Part shown: positions 1 through 7,564 of the stretch, one piece after another
Position numbering within the stretch: position 1 is the first letter of the stretch
Layout of the letters: every line of letters starts with the position of its first letter
Assembly (NCBI GenBank): GCA_009668015.1
Contig: WJYB01000001.1
Location: 682,001 to 746,000 of the forward strand
Origin: Enterobacteriaceae bacterium RIT714
GTDB lineage: Bacteria > Pseudomonadota > Gammaproteobacteria > Enterobacterales > Enterobacteriaceae
Length of the DNA: 64,000 bases
Direction: 5' to 3'
The notes under the pieces: generated by a model
Seen by the model: only the letters and a program-made list of their open reading frames with translations
What the model was told of the DNA's origin: nothing
Databases searched by the model: none
Translations under genes and position numbers: made by a program

Positions 1-1
1 G

Positions 2-766
2 CACGCCGAAGGGAAAGAGATCCATGGCTTCGAGGCCTTGCTGCGCTGGCATCATCCCGAGCAAGGGGTACTTCTCCCGGCCGTATTTTTACCGTCGCTT
101 GAAAAAACCGGTTTGATCATCCCAGTGGGAGTCTGGGCAATAGAACAGGCATGCCGACAGTTGCGTTTCTGGACAGAGCAAGGGTTTGGGCAGTGGACGC
201 TCTCATTCAATTTGTCACCCATTCAATTTGAACAACCGGATATATTTGATGTTATCTCCGGCGCAATGAAAAAATATAATCTTGCCCCTTCAAGGCTGAT
301 TCTTGAAGTGACAGAAAGCACAGCGTTGAAAAACCTGGAACGCAGTATCGAATTGCTCAACGCGTTTAACGACGCCGGATTTATTGTCTCTATCGACGAT
401 TTTGGAACAGGTTATTCTAACCTGCTGATGCTTAACGTTCTTCCGGCTAAAGAACTTAAAATAGATAAAAGCTTTGTCGATAGCCTGCTGGAAAACGAGA
501 AAAGTAAAAAGATAGTTGAAACCATTATTAATGTTGCCAGAACCATGGAGATGGTGGTGGTGGCAGAAGGTATTGAAACCGAAGCACAGCAGCAGATGCT
601 CGCGGCGCTGGGATGCGATTATTTACAAGGATATTATTTCTCGCGCCCGCTTCCTGCCGAACAAGTTCCGTGGCTGGTATTACAAAATAAATCTGGCAAA
701 CAAATTATACCAATCGGTAAAAATCAGTCTGAACTCCCTCTTAATCAGCAAAAAAATCATGCCTGA
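2..766 (+). CDS. EAL-domain c-di-GMP phosphodiesterase, 5' truncated by window edge
   Basis: The open frame runs in from the left window edge, so the start and any N-terminal sensor or GGDEF domain are not visible. What remains is a nearly whole EAL domain, which hydrolyses cyclic di-GMP to pGpG. Visible motifs in order are GFEALLRW (the EAL signature, at the very edge), NLSPIQF, LEVTEST with the metal-binding Glu, [11 protein letters not shown] with the DD(F)GTG loop, LKIDKSFV with the catalytic Lys, VVAEGIET and LGCDYLQGYYFSRPL. All catalytic positions look intact, so an active phosphodiesterase is expected. It lies 52 bp upstream of a diguanylate cyclase gene on the same strand, so the two opposing enzymes may be co-transcribed. 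I do not recognise an E. coli K-12 gene at this locus next to mppA. Confidence 0.9.
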   Translation, partial: HAEGKEIHGFEALLRWHHPEQGVLLPAVFLPSLEKTGLIIPVGVWAIEQACRQLRFWTEQGFGQWTLSFNLSPIQFEQPDIFDVISGAMKKYNLAPSRLILEVTESTALKNLERSIELLNAFNDAGFIVSIDDFGTGYSNLLMLNVLPAKELKIDKSFVDSLLENEKSKKIVETIINVARTMEMVVVAEGIETEAQQQMLAALGCDYLQGYYFSRPLPAEQVPWLVLQNKSGKQIIPIGKNQSELPLNQQKNHA

Positions 767-818
767 AGGGATTAAATAGAGTATGTTTCATTAAGATGCC
801 GATGAATGGGGAAATTAT

Positions 819-2051
819 ATGCCGCTCCATAGTTTTGAAGCGCTCAATTTCATTAAGACACCCGTATGGTTAGTATCACCCACTTCTGAGCAGATCATTT
901 TCGCCAACGCTGCGGCGACAGAAATGACGCTCGACAAAACCCTCAACGATTTGCGTAAGGGGCTTTATTCTGCCCATGCCCAGACTCTGCTCGCCATGTA
1001 TGTTCCGGATCTTAAATCCGATCTCGATATCGTTGAGATCTGGACGGTCTGGCGCGACAACGAGGAGACCACGCTAAGCTGTCGTCTGTCGCTGATGCAT
1101 GATGACGATACCGGCGATATTATTGTGTTTGAAGGTCTCGCCGCGCAAAAGATTAGCGGACTGAAGGCAACGCGTTCCGCCAGCTATCAGCGTAAAAAAC
1201 AGGGGTTCTATGCCCGCTTCTTTCTGACCAACAGCGCGCCGATGCTGTTAATCGACACCGCCAGGGACGGACAAATCGTGGACGCTAACCTGGCGGCACT
1301 GAATTTCTATGGTTATAACCACGACGAGATGTGTAAAAAACACACCTGGGAAATTAACACGTTAGGGCGGGATATTCTGCCGGTGATGAATGAAATCGCC
1401 CGCTTGCCCGGCGGGCATAAACCGCTGAATTTTATCCACCGGTTAGCGGATGGCTCAACGCGCCATGTGCAAACTTATGCAGGGCCCATCGAGATTTACG
1501 GCGAAAAATTGATGCTGTGTATTGTTCACGACATCACCGAGCAAAAGCGGCTGGAACAGGAGCTGGAGCATGCCGCGATGCGTGATTCGATGACCGGACT
1601 GCTGAACCGCCGGCAATTTTACCTCATCACTGAACAAACCCATGTCTCCCGTTTGCCGGCTCAGCAACAGTTCAGTTTATTACTGGTTGATACCGATCAT
1701 TTTAAGAATATCAACGACGTGTTTGGTCATCAGAAAGGCGACGAAGTCTTGATTTCATTATCCCGCACGCTGGAAGCCTGTAGTCGTAAGGATGATTTCG
1801 TCTTTCGCTGGGGAGGTGAAGAGTTTGTGATCCTGCTGCCCAGAACCACGCTGGATACCGCTCTGCAAGTGGCCGAGACTATCCGTGCGGCAGTGGCTCG
1901 TATCGCCATCTCTGGTCTGCCCCGCTTCACTGTGAGTATCGGCGTGGCGCGGCACAACCCGGAAGAAACCATTGATGAGCTGTTTAAGCGTGTCGACGAC
2001 GCCCTCTACCGCGCAAAAAATGATGGGCGCAATAAAGTTCTGGCAGCCTGA
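819..2051 (+). CDS. PAS-GGDEF diguanylate cyclase
   Basis: This 410-residue protein should make cyclic di-GMP from two GTP. The first ~125 residues have no motif I recognise. Residues ~128-240 form a PAS-like sensor segment (MLLIDTARDGQIVDANLAAL, ending with HDITEQKRLEQEL). From ~250 there is a GGDEF domain beginning DSMTGLLNRRQF. The active-site signature is GGEEF at 332-336, and RKDD at 323-326 is exactly five residues upstream, which matches the RxxD allosteric inhibition site; product feedback is therefore likely. There is no signal peptide or clear membrane segment, so the protein is probably cytoplasmic. The ATG follows a GGGGAAATT ribosome-binding site. It sits directly after the EAL gene and before a tiny membrane protein gene. 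The family is clear, but the signal and target are unknown. Confidence 0.9.
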   Translation: MPLHSFEALNFIKTPVWLVSPTSEQIIFANAAATEMTLDKTLNDLRKGLYSAHAQTLLAMYVPDLKSDLDIVEIWTVWRDNEETTLSCRLSLMHDDDTGDIIVFEGLAAQKISGLKATRSASYQRKKQGFYARFFLTNSAPMLLIDTARDGQIVDANLAALNFYGYNHDEMCKKHTWEINTLGRDILPVMNEIARLPGGHKPLNFIHRLADGSTRHVQTYAGPIEIYGEKLMLCIVHDITEQKRLEQELEHAAMRDSMTGLLNRRQFYLITEQTHVSRLPAQQQFSLLLVDTDHFKNINDVFGHQKGDEVLISLSRTLEACSRKDDFVFRWGGEEFVILLPRTTLDTALQVAETIRAAVARIAISGLPRFTVSIGVARHNPEETIDELFKRVDDALYRAKNDGRNKVLAA

Positions 2052-2121
2052 AAACTGGTGTAAACATTATCCGCCCGCTACAATGCGCACTCAAATAAAC
2101 GGCGGAAGGGTAAGATTAGCG

Positions 2122-2262
2122 ATGGGAAAAACAGAATTAATACTCATCCTAATTATTTTGTGCATCATTATTTCCGGGCTATGGTTTATTTTCAGCGGGG
2201 AGCTATGGCAGCTCGTCGCCTACCTGGAAAGTAGCCTTTACCCCACGATCAATGCTCCGTAA
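2122..2262 (+). CDS. small single-pass membrane protein, 46 aa, unknown function
   Basis: The predicted peptide starts MGKTELILILIILCIIISG and ends in a short polar tail (ESSLYPTINAP). About residues 5-28 form one strongly hydrophobic helix, followed by an amphipathic stretch (GELWQLVAYLESS). GGAAGGGT about 12-18 bases upstream of the ATG could act as the ribosome-binding site. It is 70 bp downstream of the diguanylate cyclase and on the same strand, so it may belong to the same transcript. I do not recognise the family. Coding status rests on composition, position and the upstream purine-rich site, so it is moderate only. A longer frame starting at 1972 overlaps the GGDEF gene and is unlikely to be the true start. 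Confidence 0.5.
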   Translation: MGKTELILILIILCIIISGLWFIFSGELWQLVAYLESSLYPTINAP

Positions 2263-2388
2263 GGCACAGATAACGCGCTGTTTCACCAGTCTAAAATGTC
2301 GAATTCCCCACCAGGATATCGGCGCCTAATATGCCCGCGTTAACCCCTGTGACGAGGTTAACGCAGCACAGTTCATTGGCTTATTTCG

Positions 2389-2416
2389 CCCGTTCGCTGA
2401 CGGGATTTTTATTTTA
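2389..2416 (+). terminator. candidate intrinsic terminator
   Basis: CCCGT at 2389-2393 pairs with ACGGG at 2400-2404 and is followed by ATTTTTATTTT. The stem is short (5 bp) but the T-rich tail points to the + strand. It would end transcription from the GGDEF gene and the small membrane gene before the convergent mppA. Confidence 0.45.
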
Positions 2417-2429
2417 GCCGCTGGACTGA

Positions 2430-4046
2430 TTAATGCTTCTCGATATACATCGTCCGGCTGTAAGCCACATCTTCGGCATTATTTATCGGATAACCTTTTA
2501 CCCACGGTTTAATCAAGCGGCCATTGGTGTACTGGTAAATAGGCGCAATAGGCGCTTTTTGCGCAAGAATTTTTTCCGCCGCGTTGTAATCGGCGTTGCG
2601 CGCTTTGGTGGTCGTTTCCAGTGAGGCCTGGTTGATGATTTTATCGTAAGCCGGATCGTTGAAGCGCGAAATGTTGCCGCTATGAGTCGATGTTAACAGC
2701 GACAGGAACGTTGATGGCTCATTGTAATCGCCCACCCATGAAGCACGGATCACATCAAAATTCCCGGTGTTACGGCTGTCAATGTAGGTTTTCCACTCCT
2801 GGTTTTGCAGCTTCACATCGACACCCAGATTCTTTTTCCACATCGACGCGACGGCAATCGCAATTTTCTGATGATTCTCAGAAGTGTTATACAGCAGCGT
2901 CAGCTTCAGTGGACGCTGTGGGCCATATCCCGCCGCCTGTAGCAACATTTTAGCCTGCGCGTTCAGCTCGGCCTGCGACATCTGCTCAAACGGTGAGACT
3001 TCAGGAGTGAACCCCGCCGTCACGTCCGGGGTAAAATGCCATGCCGGTTTTTCGCCGGTACCCAGCACTTTTTCCGCCATAATCCGCCGGTCAATCGTCA
3101 TGCTCAGCGCCAGGCGCACGCGTGAATCCGCCGTTGGCCCTTTTTGAGTATTAAACGCGTAGTAATAGGTCCCGAGCTGAGGCGGGGTATACACCTGTCC
3201 CGGAATATCTTTCAGCAACTTCTGGTACAGATTTTTCGGGAAGGACTCGGTGATGTCGATATCCCCGGCAAGATAGCGTTTGGTGGCGGAAGACTCCTGG
3301 TTGATCGGGATAAATGTCACTTTTTTCAGCACCGTTTTGCCATTATCCCAGTAATGGGTATTGGGCTCCACCACCAGCTTTTCATTGACCACGCGATCTT
3401 TCAGCACGTAGGCGCCGTTGCCCACCAGCGCACCGGGTCGGGTCCACTCTTTGCTGCTTTCAACATTGGCTTTCTGAACCGGATAAAACGCAAAACTCGC
3501 CGTCAGATTAGCGAACCACGGTAAGGGTTTATCCAGCTGTACACGCAGGGTTTTCGCATCGACGGCGGTGATACCCAGCGACCCGGGCTGCGCTTTGCCA
3601 TCAATAATATTCTGCGCGTTGTTAATTCCGGCCAGCGCCGCGAACCACGCGAATGGAGAAGTCGTTTTCGGATCGACCAGACGCTGCCAGCTATAGACGA
3701 AATCCTGTGCGGTCACCGGCGTCCCGTCCGACCATTTTGCGTTATCACGCAGGGTAAACGTCCAGATGCGGTTATCATTACTTTGCCATTTTGTTGCCAC
3801 ACCGGGGATCAGCTCCCCTTTTTCATTCTGATTCACCAGGCCTTCAAACAGATCGCGGATCACCTGAATTTCAGGTAAGCCTACGGCCTTGGCCGGGTCA
3901 AGTGAGGCAGGTTCATCTTTAATATGGCGAACCAGTTCCTGTTTCTGCGCGAGCGCCGTTCCCGGTGGAACATCAGCAGCATAAGAAAAAGAAGAGAGTC
4001 CGCACAGCCACAGTGCAGAACAGAGCAACGAAACAGGATGCTTCAT
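2430..4046 (-). CDS. mppA: periplasmic murein tripeptide-binding protein MppA
   Basis: MppA is the OppA-like periplasmic receptor that captures L-Ala-gamma-D-Glu-meso-DAP released during wall turnover and hands it to the OppBCDF importer. The protein is 538 residues, close to the E. coli MppA length. It begins with a signal peptide (MKHPVSLLCSALWLCGLSSF, cleavage near SYA/ADVP at ~23). It then shows the family-5 solute-binding pattern (ELVRHIKDEPASLDPAK, LFEGLVNQNEKGELIPGVA, SDGTPVTAQDFVYSWQRLVD). The ATG at 4046 was chosen because AAAGGGG sits seven bases upstream and the signal peptide starts there; an upstream in-frame extension to 4154 lacks both. It is divergent from mpaA, which acts on the same peptide, so the locus is a murein-recycling pair. 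The surrounding regulators of K-12 are absent here. Confidence 0.93.
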   Translation of the reverse strand: MKHPVSLLCSALWLCGLSSFSYAADVPPGTALAQKQELVRHIKDEPASLDPAKAVGLPEIQVIRDLFEGLVNQNEKGELIPGVATKWQSNDNRIWTFTLRDNAKWSDGTPVTAQDFVYSWQRLVDPKTTSPFAWFAALAGINNAQNIIDGKAQPGSLGITAVDAKTLRVQLDKPLPWFANLTASFAFYPVQKANVESSKEWTRPGALVGNGAYVLKDRVVNEKLVVEPNTHYWDNGKTVLKKVTFIPINQESSATKRYLAGDIDITESFPKNLYQKLLKDIPGQVYTPPQLGTYYYAFNTQKGPTADSRVRLALSMTIDRRIMAEKVLGTGEKPAWHFTPDVTAGFTPEVSPFEQMSQAELNAQAKMLLQAAGYGPQRPLKLTLLYNTSENHQKIAIAVASMWKKNLGVDVKLQNQEWKTYIDSRNTGNFDVIRASWVGDYNEPSTFLSLLTSTHSGNISRFNDPAYDKIINQASLETTTKARNADYNAAEKILAQKAPIAPIYQYTNGRLIKPWVKGYPINNAEDVAYSRTMYIEKH

Positions 4047-4230
4047 GAGATCCCCTTTGAAATGGTGGGTAACAAGCAGATGCGTAATTATTTGTTTCAA
4101 AACAGAGAAATGCAAATACCTTAGTCTGGAAAATTGATATTCGGCCCATTTCACTCTCAGCTGAAACTATTTGATTAACCGCGTGTTTTACACAACACTG
4201 GCATTTATGAACTCTTCATCAGGATTTCGT

Positions 4231-4944
4231 ATGTCACTCACCCGACCAAGAACGGAACGTGGCGCTTTTCCGCCCGGAACCGAACATTATGGCCGTTCGT
4301 TTTTAGGTGCCCCGCTGATTTGGTTCCCCGCACCGCAGGCCGATCGCCACAGCGGACTCATCATTGCGGGCACGCACGGAGACGAAAACTCCTCTATCGT
4401 CACCCTCTCCTGCGCATTGCGCACGCTGGCGCCTGAACTGCGTCGCCACCACGTCGTACTTACCGCCAACCCGGACGGCTGTCAGCTGGGTTTACGCGCC
4501 AATGCACGCGGCGTGGATCTGAATCGCAATTTCCCGGCGGCCAACTGGCGTGCAGGAGAGACGGTTTATCGCTGGAACAGCGCTGCGGATGAGCGTGACG
4601 TGGTGTTATTGACCGGCGAAAAGCCTGGCTCAGAGCCTGAGACACAGGGTCTTTGTCAGTTAATTCATCATCTTCACCCGGCATGGGTGGTCTCGTTTCA
4701 CGATCCGCTGGCCTGCATTGAAGATCCCCGCCACACGGAGCTGGGGCAATGGCTGGCCGACGCCTTTTCGCTGCCGCTGGTGACCAGCGTCGGCTACGAG
4801 ACGCCTGGCTCCTTCGGCAGCTGGTGCGCCGACCTTGGTCTACATTGCATTACTGCGGAATTCCCGCCCGTTTCCTCTGACGAAGCGAGCGAGAAATACC
4901 TGAAGGCGATGACCGGCCTCCTGCGCTGGCAGTCTCAAAGATGA
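4231..4944 (+). CDS. mpaA: murein tripeptide amidase MpaA (M14 family)
   Basis: MpaA is a cytoplasmic zinc peptidase that cuts the gamma-D-Glu to meso-DAP bond in imported murein tripeptide, releasing DAP for reuse and L-Ala-D-Glu for YcjG. It is 237 residues long. The zinc ligands are visible as H49 and E52 in GTHGDENSS and H157 in VSFHDP. DLNRNF at ~96-101 supplies the substrate-binding Arg, and E210 in CITAEFPP is the likely catalytic glutamate. The ATG at 4231 has AGGA ten bases upstream and matches the family N-terminus (MSLTRPRTERGAFPPGTEHY). Its last 10 bases overlap the end of the convergent ycjG, the next enzyme in the pathway. Confidence 0.95.
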   Translation: MSLTRPRTERGAFPPGTEHYGRSFLGAPLIWFPAPQADRHSGLIIAGTHGDENSSIVTLSCALRTLAPELRRHHVVLTANPDGCQLGLRANARGVDLNRNFPAANWRAGETVYRWNSAADERDVVLLTGEKPGSEPETQGLCQLIHHLHPAWVVSFHDPLACIEDPRHTELGQWLADAFSLPLVTSVGYETPGSFGSWCADLGLHCITAEFPPVSSDEASEKYLKAMTGLLRWQSQR

Positions 4945-5900
4945 AGTAAACCGGTCGTGAAGTTCAGAGCCGGAGAGACATCGACGGCCAGCCAGGTTGG
5001 CCCGTCCAGATCGGCAAAAGTGACCTGTTCTGCCAGCGGGAGCGCCGCGCTGATGGCTCGTGAGGTGCAGAGCATACACCCCAGCATCAGCGCAAATCCT
5101 TCGCTTCGCGCCTGCTGCGCCAGCGCCAGCGCCTCGGTCAGGCCCCCTGTCTTGTCGAGCTTAATATTGATCATCTCGTAACGCCCTTTGAGACTGGGCA
5201 GGCTGGCGCGCGTATGACAACTCTCATCCGCGCAGATCGGCAGCGGATGAATAAAGTTTTCCAGCGCGGCATCGTCCTCAGCAGGGAGCGGTTGCTCAAG
5301 CATCGCCACGCCTAAATCCGCAAGCAGCTGACAGCGCGCCGCCAGCCCTTCACTCTTCCAGGATTCGTTGGCATCCACAATAAGCGTTGCTTCAGGCACG
5401 GTGTCGCGGATCGCGACCATCCGTTCGCTAATCAGGTGATCGTCAAGCTTCACTTTCAGCAATTGTGCTCCCGCGTCGAACAGCGCTTTGGCGCGGGTTG
5501 CCATTTGTACAGGCTCACCAATCACCACCGTTTGCGCCGTGATAATCGTATCGGCCAGCGGCACACCGAGAACGTGGGCCACGGTTTGATTTTGACGGTG
5601 GGCATCCAGCGACCATAAGGCACAATCGATCGCGTTACGCGCTGCACCCGACGGCAGGAGACGCTGTAAATCGTCACGAGAAAGTCCTTTCTCCAGCGCG
5701 TCAATAACGGTCATGACCTGGGCCATCACCGACGCGATGCTTTCGCCATAGCGCGGATACGGCGTACATTCGCCGACCCCTTTCACACCGTTTTCTTCTA
5801 TTTCAACCACCACCACGCAGGCTTCGCTGCGACTGCCGCGAGAGATTACAAACGGGGTATGCAATGGCCATGCTTCTTCATAGACCTTGACGCTTCTCAT
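4935..5900 (-). CDS. ycjG: L-Ala-D/L-Glu epimerase YcjG
   Basis: This enolase-superfamily enzyme (muconate-lactonising subgroup) converts L-Ala-D-Glu from murein recycling into L-Ala-L-Glu, which ordinary peptidases can cut. The 321-residue protein keeps the superfamily catalytic set. K149/K151 lie in LLKVKLD, the Mg ligands are D176 (IVDANES), E202 (MLEQPLP) and D225 (ICADESC), and K247 lies in NIKLDK. I chose the second of two adjacent ATGs (5900) because family members start MRxVKV; 5903 is equally possible. It converges on mpaA with a 10-bp overlap and is divergent from tpx. Confidence 0.94.
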   Translation of the reverse strand: MRSVKVYEEAWPLHTPFVISRGSRSEACVVVVEIEENGVKGVGECTPYPRYGESIASVMAQVMTVIDALEKGLSRDDLQRLLPSGAARNAIDCALWSLDAHRQNQTVAHVLGVPLADTIITAQTVVIGEPVQMATRAKALFDAGAQLLKVKLDDHLISERMVAIRDTVPEATLIVDANESWKSEGLAARCQLLADLGVAMLEQPLPAEDDAALENFIHPLPICADESCHTRASLPSLKGRYEMINIKLDKTGGLTEALALAQQARSEGFALMLGCMLCTSRAISAALPLAEQVTFADLDGPTWLAVDVSPALNFTTGLLHL

Positions 5901-5995
5901 CACTCGCTCCTGTAGGGCAAAATTGGTTTGCCGTGTTATCTGCTGATGTCATACACTAGCCAAGACGTTAACTATATGTAAACAGGAAGATATCT

Positions 5996-6502
5996 ATGTC
6001 ACAACTCGTTCATTTCCAGGGCAACCCGGTTTCTGTTGCTGGTTCCATTCCGCAGGCTGGCAGCAAAGCGCAGGCTTTTTCCCTCGTGGCTAAAGACCTG
6101 TCTGACGTTACGCTGAGCCAGTTCGCCGGCAAACGCAAAGTGCTGAACATTTTCCCAAGCATCGACACCGGCGTGTGCGCCGCGTCCGTGCGTAAATTCA
6201 ACCAGCTGGCTACTGAAATGGACAACACCGTTGTGCTGTGCATTTCCGCCGACCTGCCGTTTGCCCAGTCCCGCTTCTGCGGCGCAGAAGGTCTGAGCAA
6301 TGTGATTACACTGTCCACCCTGCGCAGCCCGGACTTCCTGGAGCACTACGGTGTGGGGATCGCCGAAGGCGCACTGAAAGGCCTGGCCGCTCGCGCGGTG
6401 CTGGTGATTGATGAAAACGACACCGTGGTCTTCAGCGAGCTGGTTAACGAAATCACCAACGAACCTGATTACACTGCTGCACTTGAAGCGCTGAAAGCGT
6501 AA
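5996..6502 (+). CDS. tpx: thiol peroxidase Tpx
   Basis: Tpx is an atypical 2-Cys peroxiredoxin that reduces H2O2 and alkyl hydroperoxides using thioredoxin. At 168 residues it has the usual length. The peroxidatic cysteine is C61 in [11 protein letters not shown] and the resolving cysteine is C95 in SRFCGAEG, both in the canonical spacing. The ATG follows AGGAAG. The gene stands alone, divergent from ycjG and closed by a strong terminator at 6604-6628. In E. coli it is directly followed by tyrR; here two extra genes intervene. Confidence 0.97.
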   Translation: MSQLVHFQGNPVSVAGSIPQAGSKAQAFSLVAKDLSDVTLSQFAGKRKVLNIFPSIDTGVCAASVRKFNQLATEMDNTVVLCISADLPFAQSRFCGAEGLSNVITLSTLRSPDFLEHYGVGIAEGALKGLAARAVLVIDENDTVVFSELVNEITNEPDYTAALEALKA

Positions 6503-6603
6503 GCGACGAAACGTTGCTAAGCATAATTTATAGCTTAGCAAACTAATGAAATAAAAGGATTTGTTTCTGGTCTCATCTGAACAATGAGCCTGTTGATACC
6601 GAA

Positions 6604-6628
6604 AGCCTCGCCTGCGCGAGGCTTTTTT
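6604..6628 (+). terminator. intrinsic terminator of tpx
   Basis: AGCCTCGC pairs with GCGAGGCT around a short loop and is followed by six Ts on the + strand. It lies about 100 bp after the tpx stop and just before the 3' end of the convergent DUF1493 gene. Confidence 0.85.
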
Positions 6629-6638
6629 AATGAAGCCA

Positions 6639-6965
6639 TTAACTGTAGAGCCAGCGCCCCGCTCGCGCCGACTCTGCGAACATCCGCACCGTGAGGGGTC
6701 TGCGGGTCTGCATTAATGGCTTTTTCGTGAACCACTTCCGGAAGAACCATGCCGTTTTCCACGGGAAATAGTTATCAAGATGCATATCCGCCGGATTAAG
6801 GCAGTACAGGGCAAAAAATTCATTGATAACGTATATTAAATCTTCCGAATCACAATAATCCTGTAATACATCATCAGCCTGCAACGGTATTCTTTTAAAC
6901 GTCAGTGTTGCCTGTTCCGGTAATGCTTTGCGGAAAAACGACAATATCTCATCATCTGTCACCAT
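6639..6965 (-). CDS. DUF1493 family protein, acyl-carrier-like motif
   Basis: This 108-residue protein has the features I recall for DUF1493: an N-terminal VTDDEILSFFRKALP, a central DSEDLIYVINEFF, then NYFPWKTAWFF and a conserved tail KPLTVRMFAESARAGRWLY. The segment D39-S40-E-D followed by an amphipathic helix resembles helix II of acyl carrier proteins, where the Ser of a DSL motif takes phosphopantetheine. That resemblance is my inference. The ATG at 6965 overlaps the TGA of the upstream gene (ATGGTGA, 7 bp), so translation is probably coupled. Base composition is visibly AT-richer than tpx or tyrR, and E. coli has no gene here. Function is unknown; a carrier-type role or a partner of the upstream membrane protein are possibilities. 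Confidence 0.7.
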   Translation of the reverse strand: MVTDDEILSFFRKALPEQATLTFKRIPLQADDVLQDYCDSEDLIYVINEFFALYCLNPADMHLDNYFPWKTAWFFRKWFTKKPLMQTRRPLTVRMFAESARAGRWLYS

Positions 6966-7435
6966 ATTTTATCGCTCTCCCGCACAATCTTGTTAAAGCG
7001 CGATGTAGCCTTATAAACAATGGTCGCAACATCATTCGCCAGCAAAACCCACCCAACAATCGGAATGGCTCGCCCAACAAATGCACCGAGGTTGTTCACC
7101 ATCATGGGTTTAAGTGTTTTAAGACTTTTATTAGTGAATGTCGGAAGAGAAAAAGGCAGTGTGATGTTTAAATATCGGCGGGCATATACTGACGCAACCG
7201 ACGTGCCTACCGTGGCGGTGCGCATCTTTTGACGCGTAGAAAGCACGGGCTGGCCGAGGAGAATAAGCGCGACAGCGTCTAAGTCCCCGATTCCGCCCAT
7301 CTGCTCCCCGACTTCATCCAGCATGATCCAGAAAAACAACTCGCCAGCTGAAATATTATTGATTCCTTTATAAAAATAAGTTCCATTCAGTTCTTCTACC
7401 GTATCCATACCATTCACTCCATTGAATGTTGACAA
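6959..7435 (-). CDS. putative membrane protein of unknown function, partner of DUF1493 gene
   Basis: This is a 158-residue protein. Residues ~30-62 form a moderately hydrophobic, glycine-rich stretch (ISAGELFFWIMLDEVGEQMGG, then LDAVALILLG). A second stretch near 120-140 (VGRAIPIVGWVLLANDVATIV) is hydrophobic with a GxxxPxxGW pattern. No signal peptide is seen. I have a vague memory of similar enterobacterial proteins paired with DUF1493, but I cannot assign a function. It is the first gene of a two-gene unit inserted between tpx and tyrR and is coupled by a 7-bp overlap to the second. Small accessory two-gene units with a membrane-active first protein can be toxin/immunity or effector systems. 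Nothing in the sequence proves that here. Confidence 0.6.
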   Translation of the reverse strand: MSTFNGVNGMDTVEELNGTYFYKGINNISAGELFFWIMLDEVGEQMGGIGDLDAVALILLGQPVLSTRQKMRTATVGTSVASVYARRYLNITLPFSLPTFTNKSLKTLKPMMVNNLGAFVGRAIPIVGWVLLANDVATIVYKATSRFNKIVRESDKIW

Positions 7436-7518
7436 TCAACATGCTTTTCAGGTTATCAAACTTAGCCATGCCAAAAGTGAATGAATTTGGCATCAACCGC
7501 TTTCAAGAATTCCTGAGC

Positions 7519-7541
7519 GGCCCAGGGCTACGTCCTGGGCC
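7519..7541. repeat. GC-rich inverted repeat at insert/tyrR boundary
   Basis: GGCCCAGG at 7519-7526 is the exact complement of CCTGGGCC at 7534-7541, with a 7-nt loop. No T-run follows on either strand, so it is not a typical intrinsic terminator. It lies between the end of tyrR and the start of the accessory insert. Confidence 0.5.
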
Positions 7542-7564
7542 CGTTGGTACAAAAGCGACGCGAT

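Noticed and set aside
1972..2121. Longer N-terminal extension of the small membrane protein overlapping the GGDEF gene
   Set aside because: The extension overlaps a clear coding end in another frame and is not hydrophobic or conserved-looking; the ATG at 2122 is preferred.
5999..6541. 180-codon open frame opposite tpx
   Set aside because: It mirrors tpx, whose strong codon bias leaves the antisense frame open; no domain.
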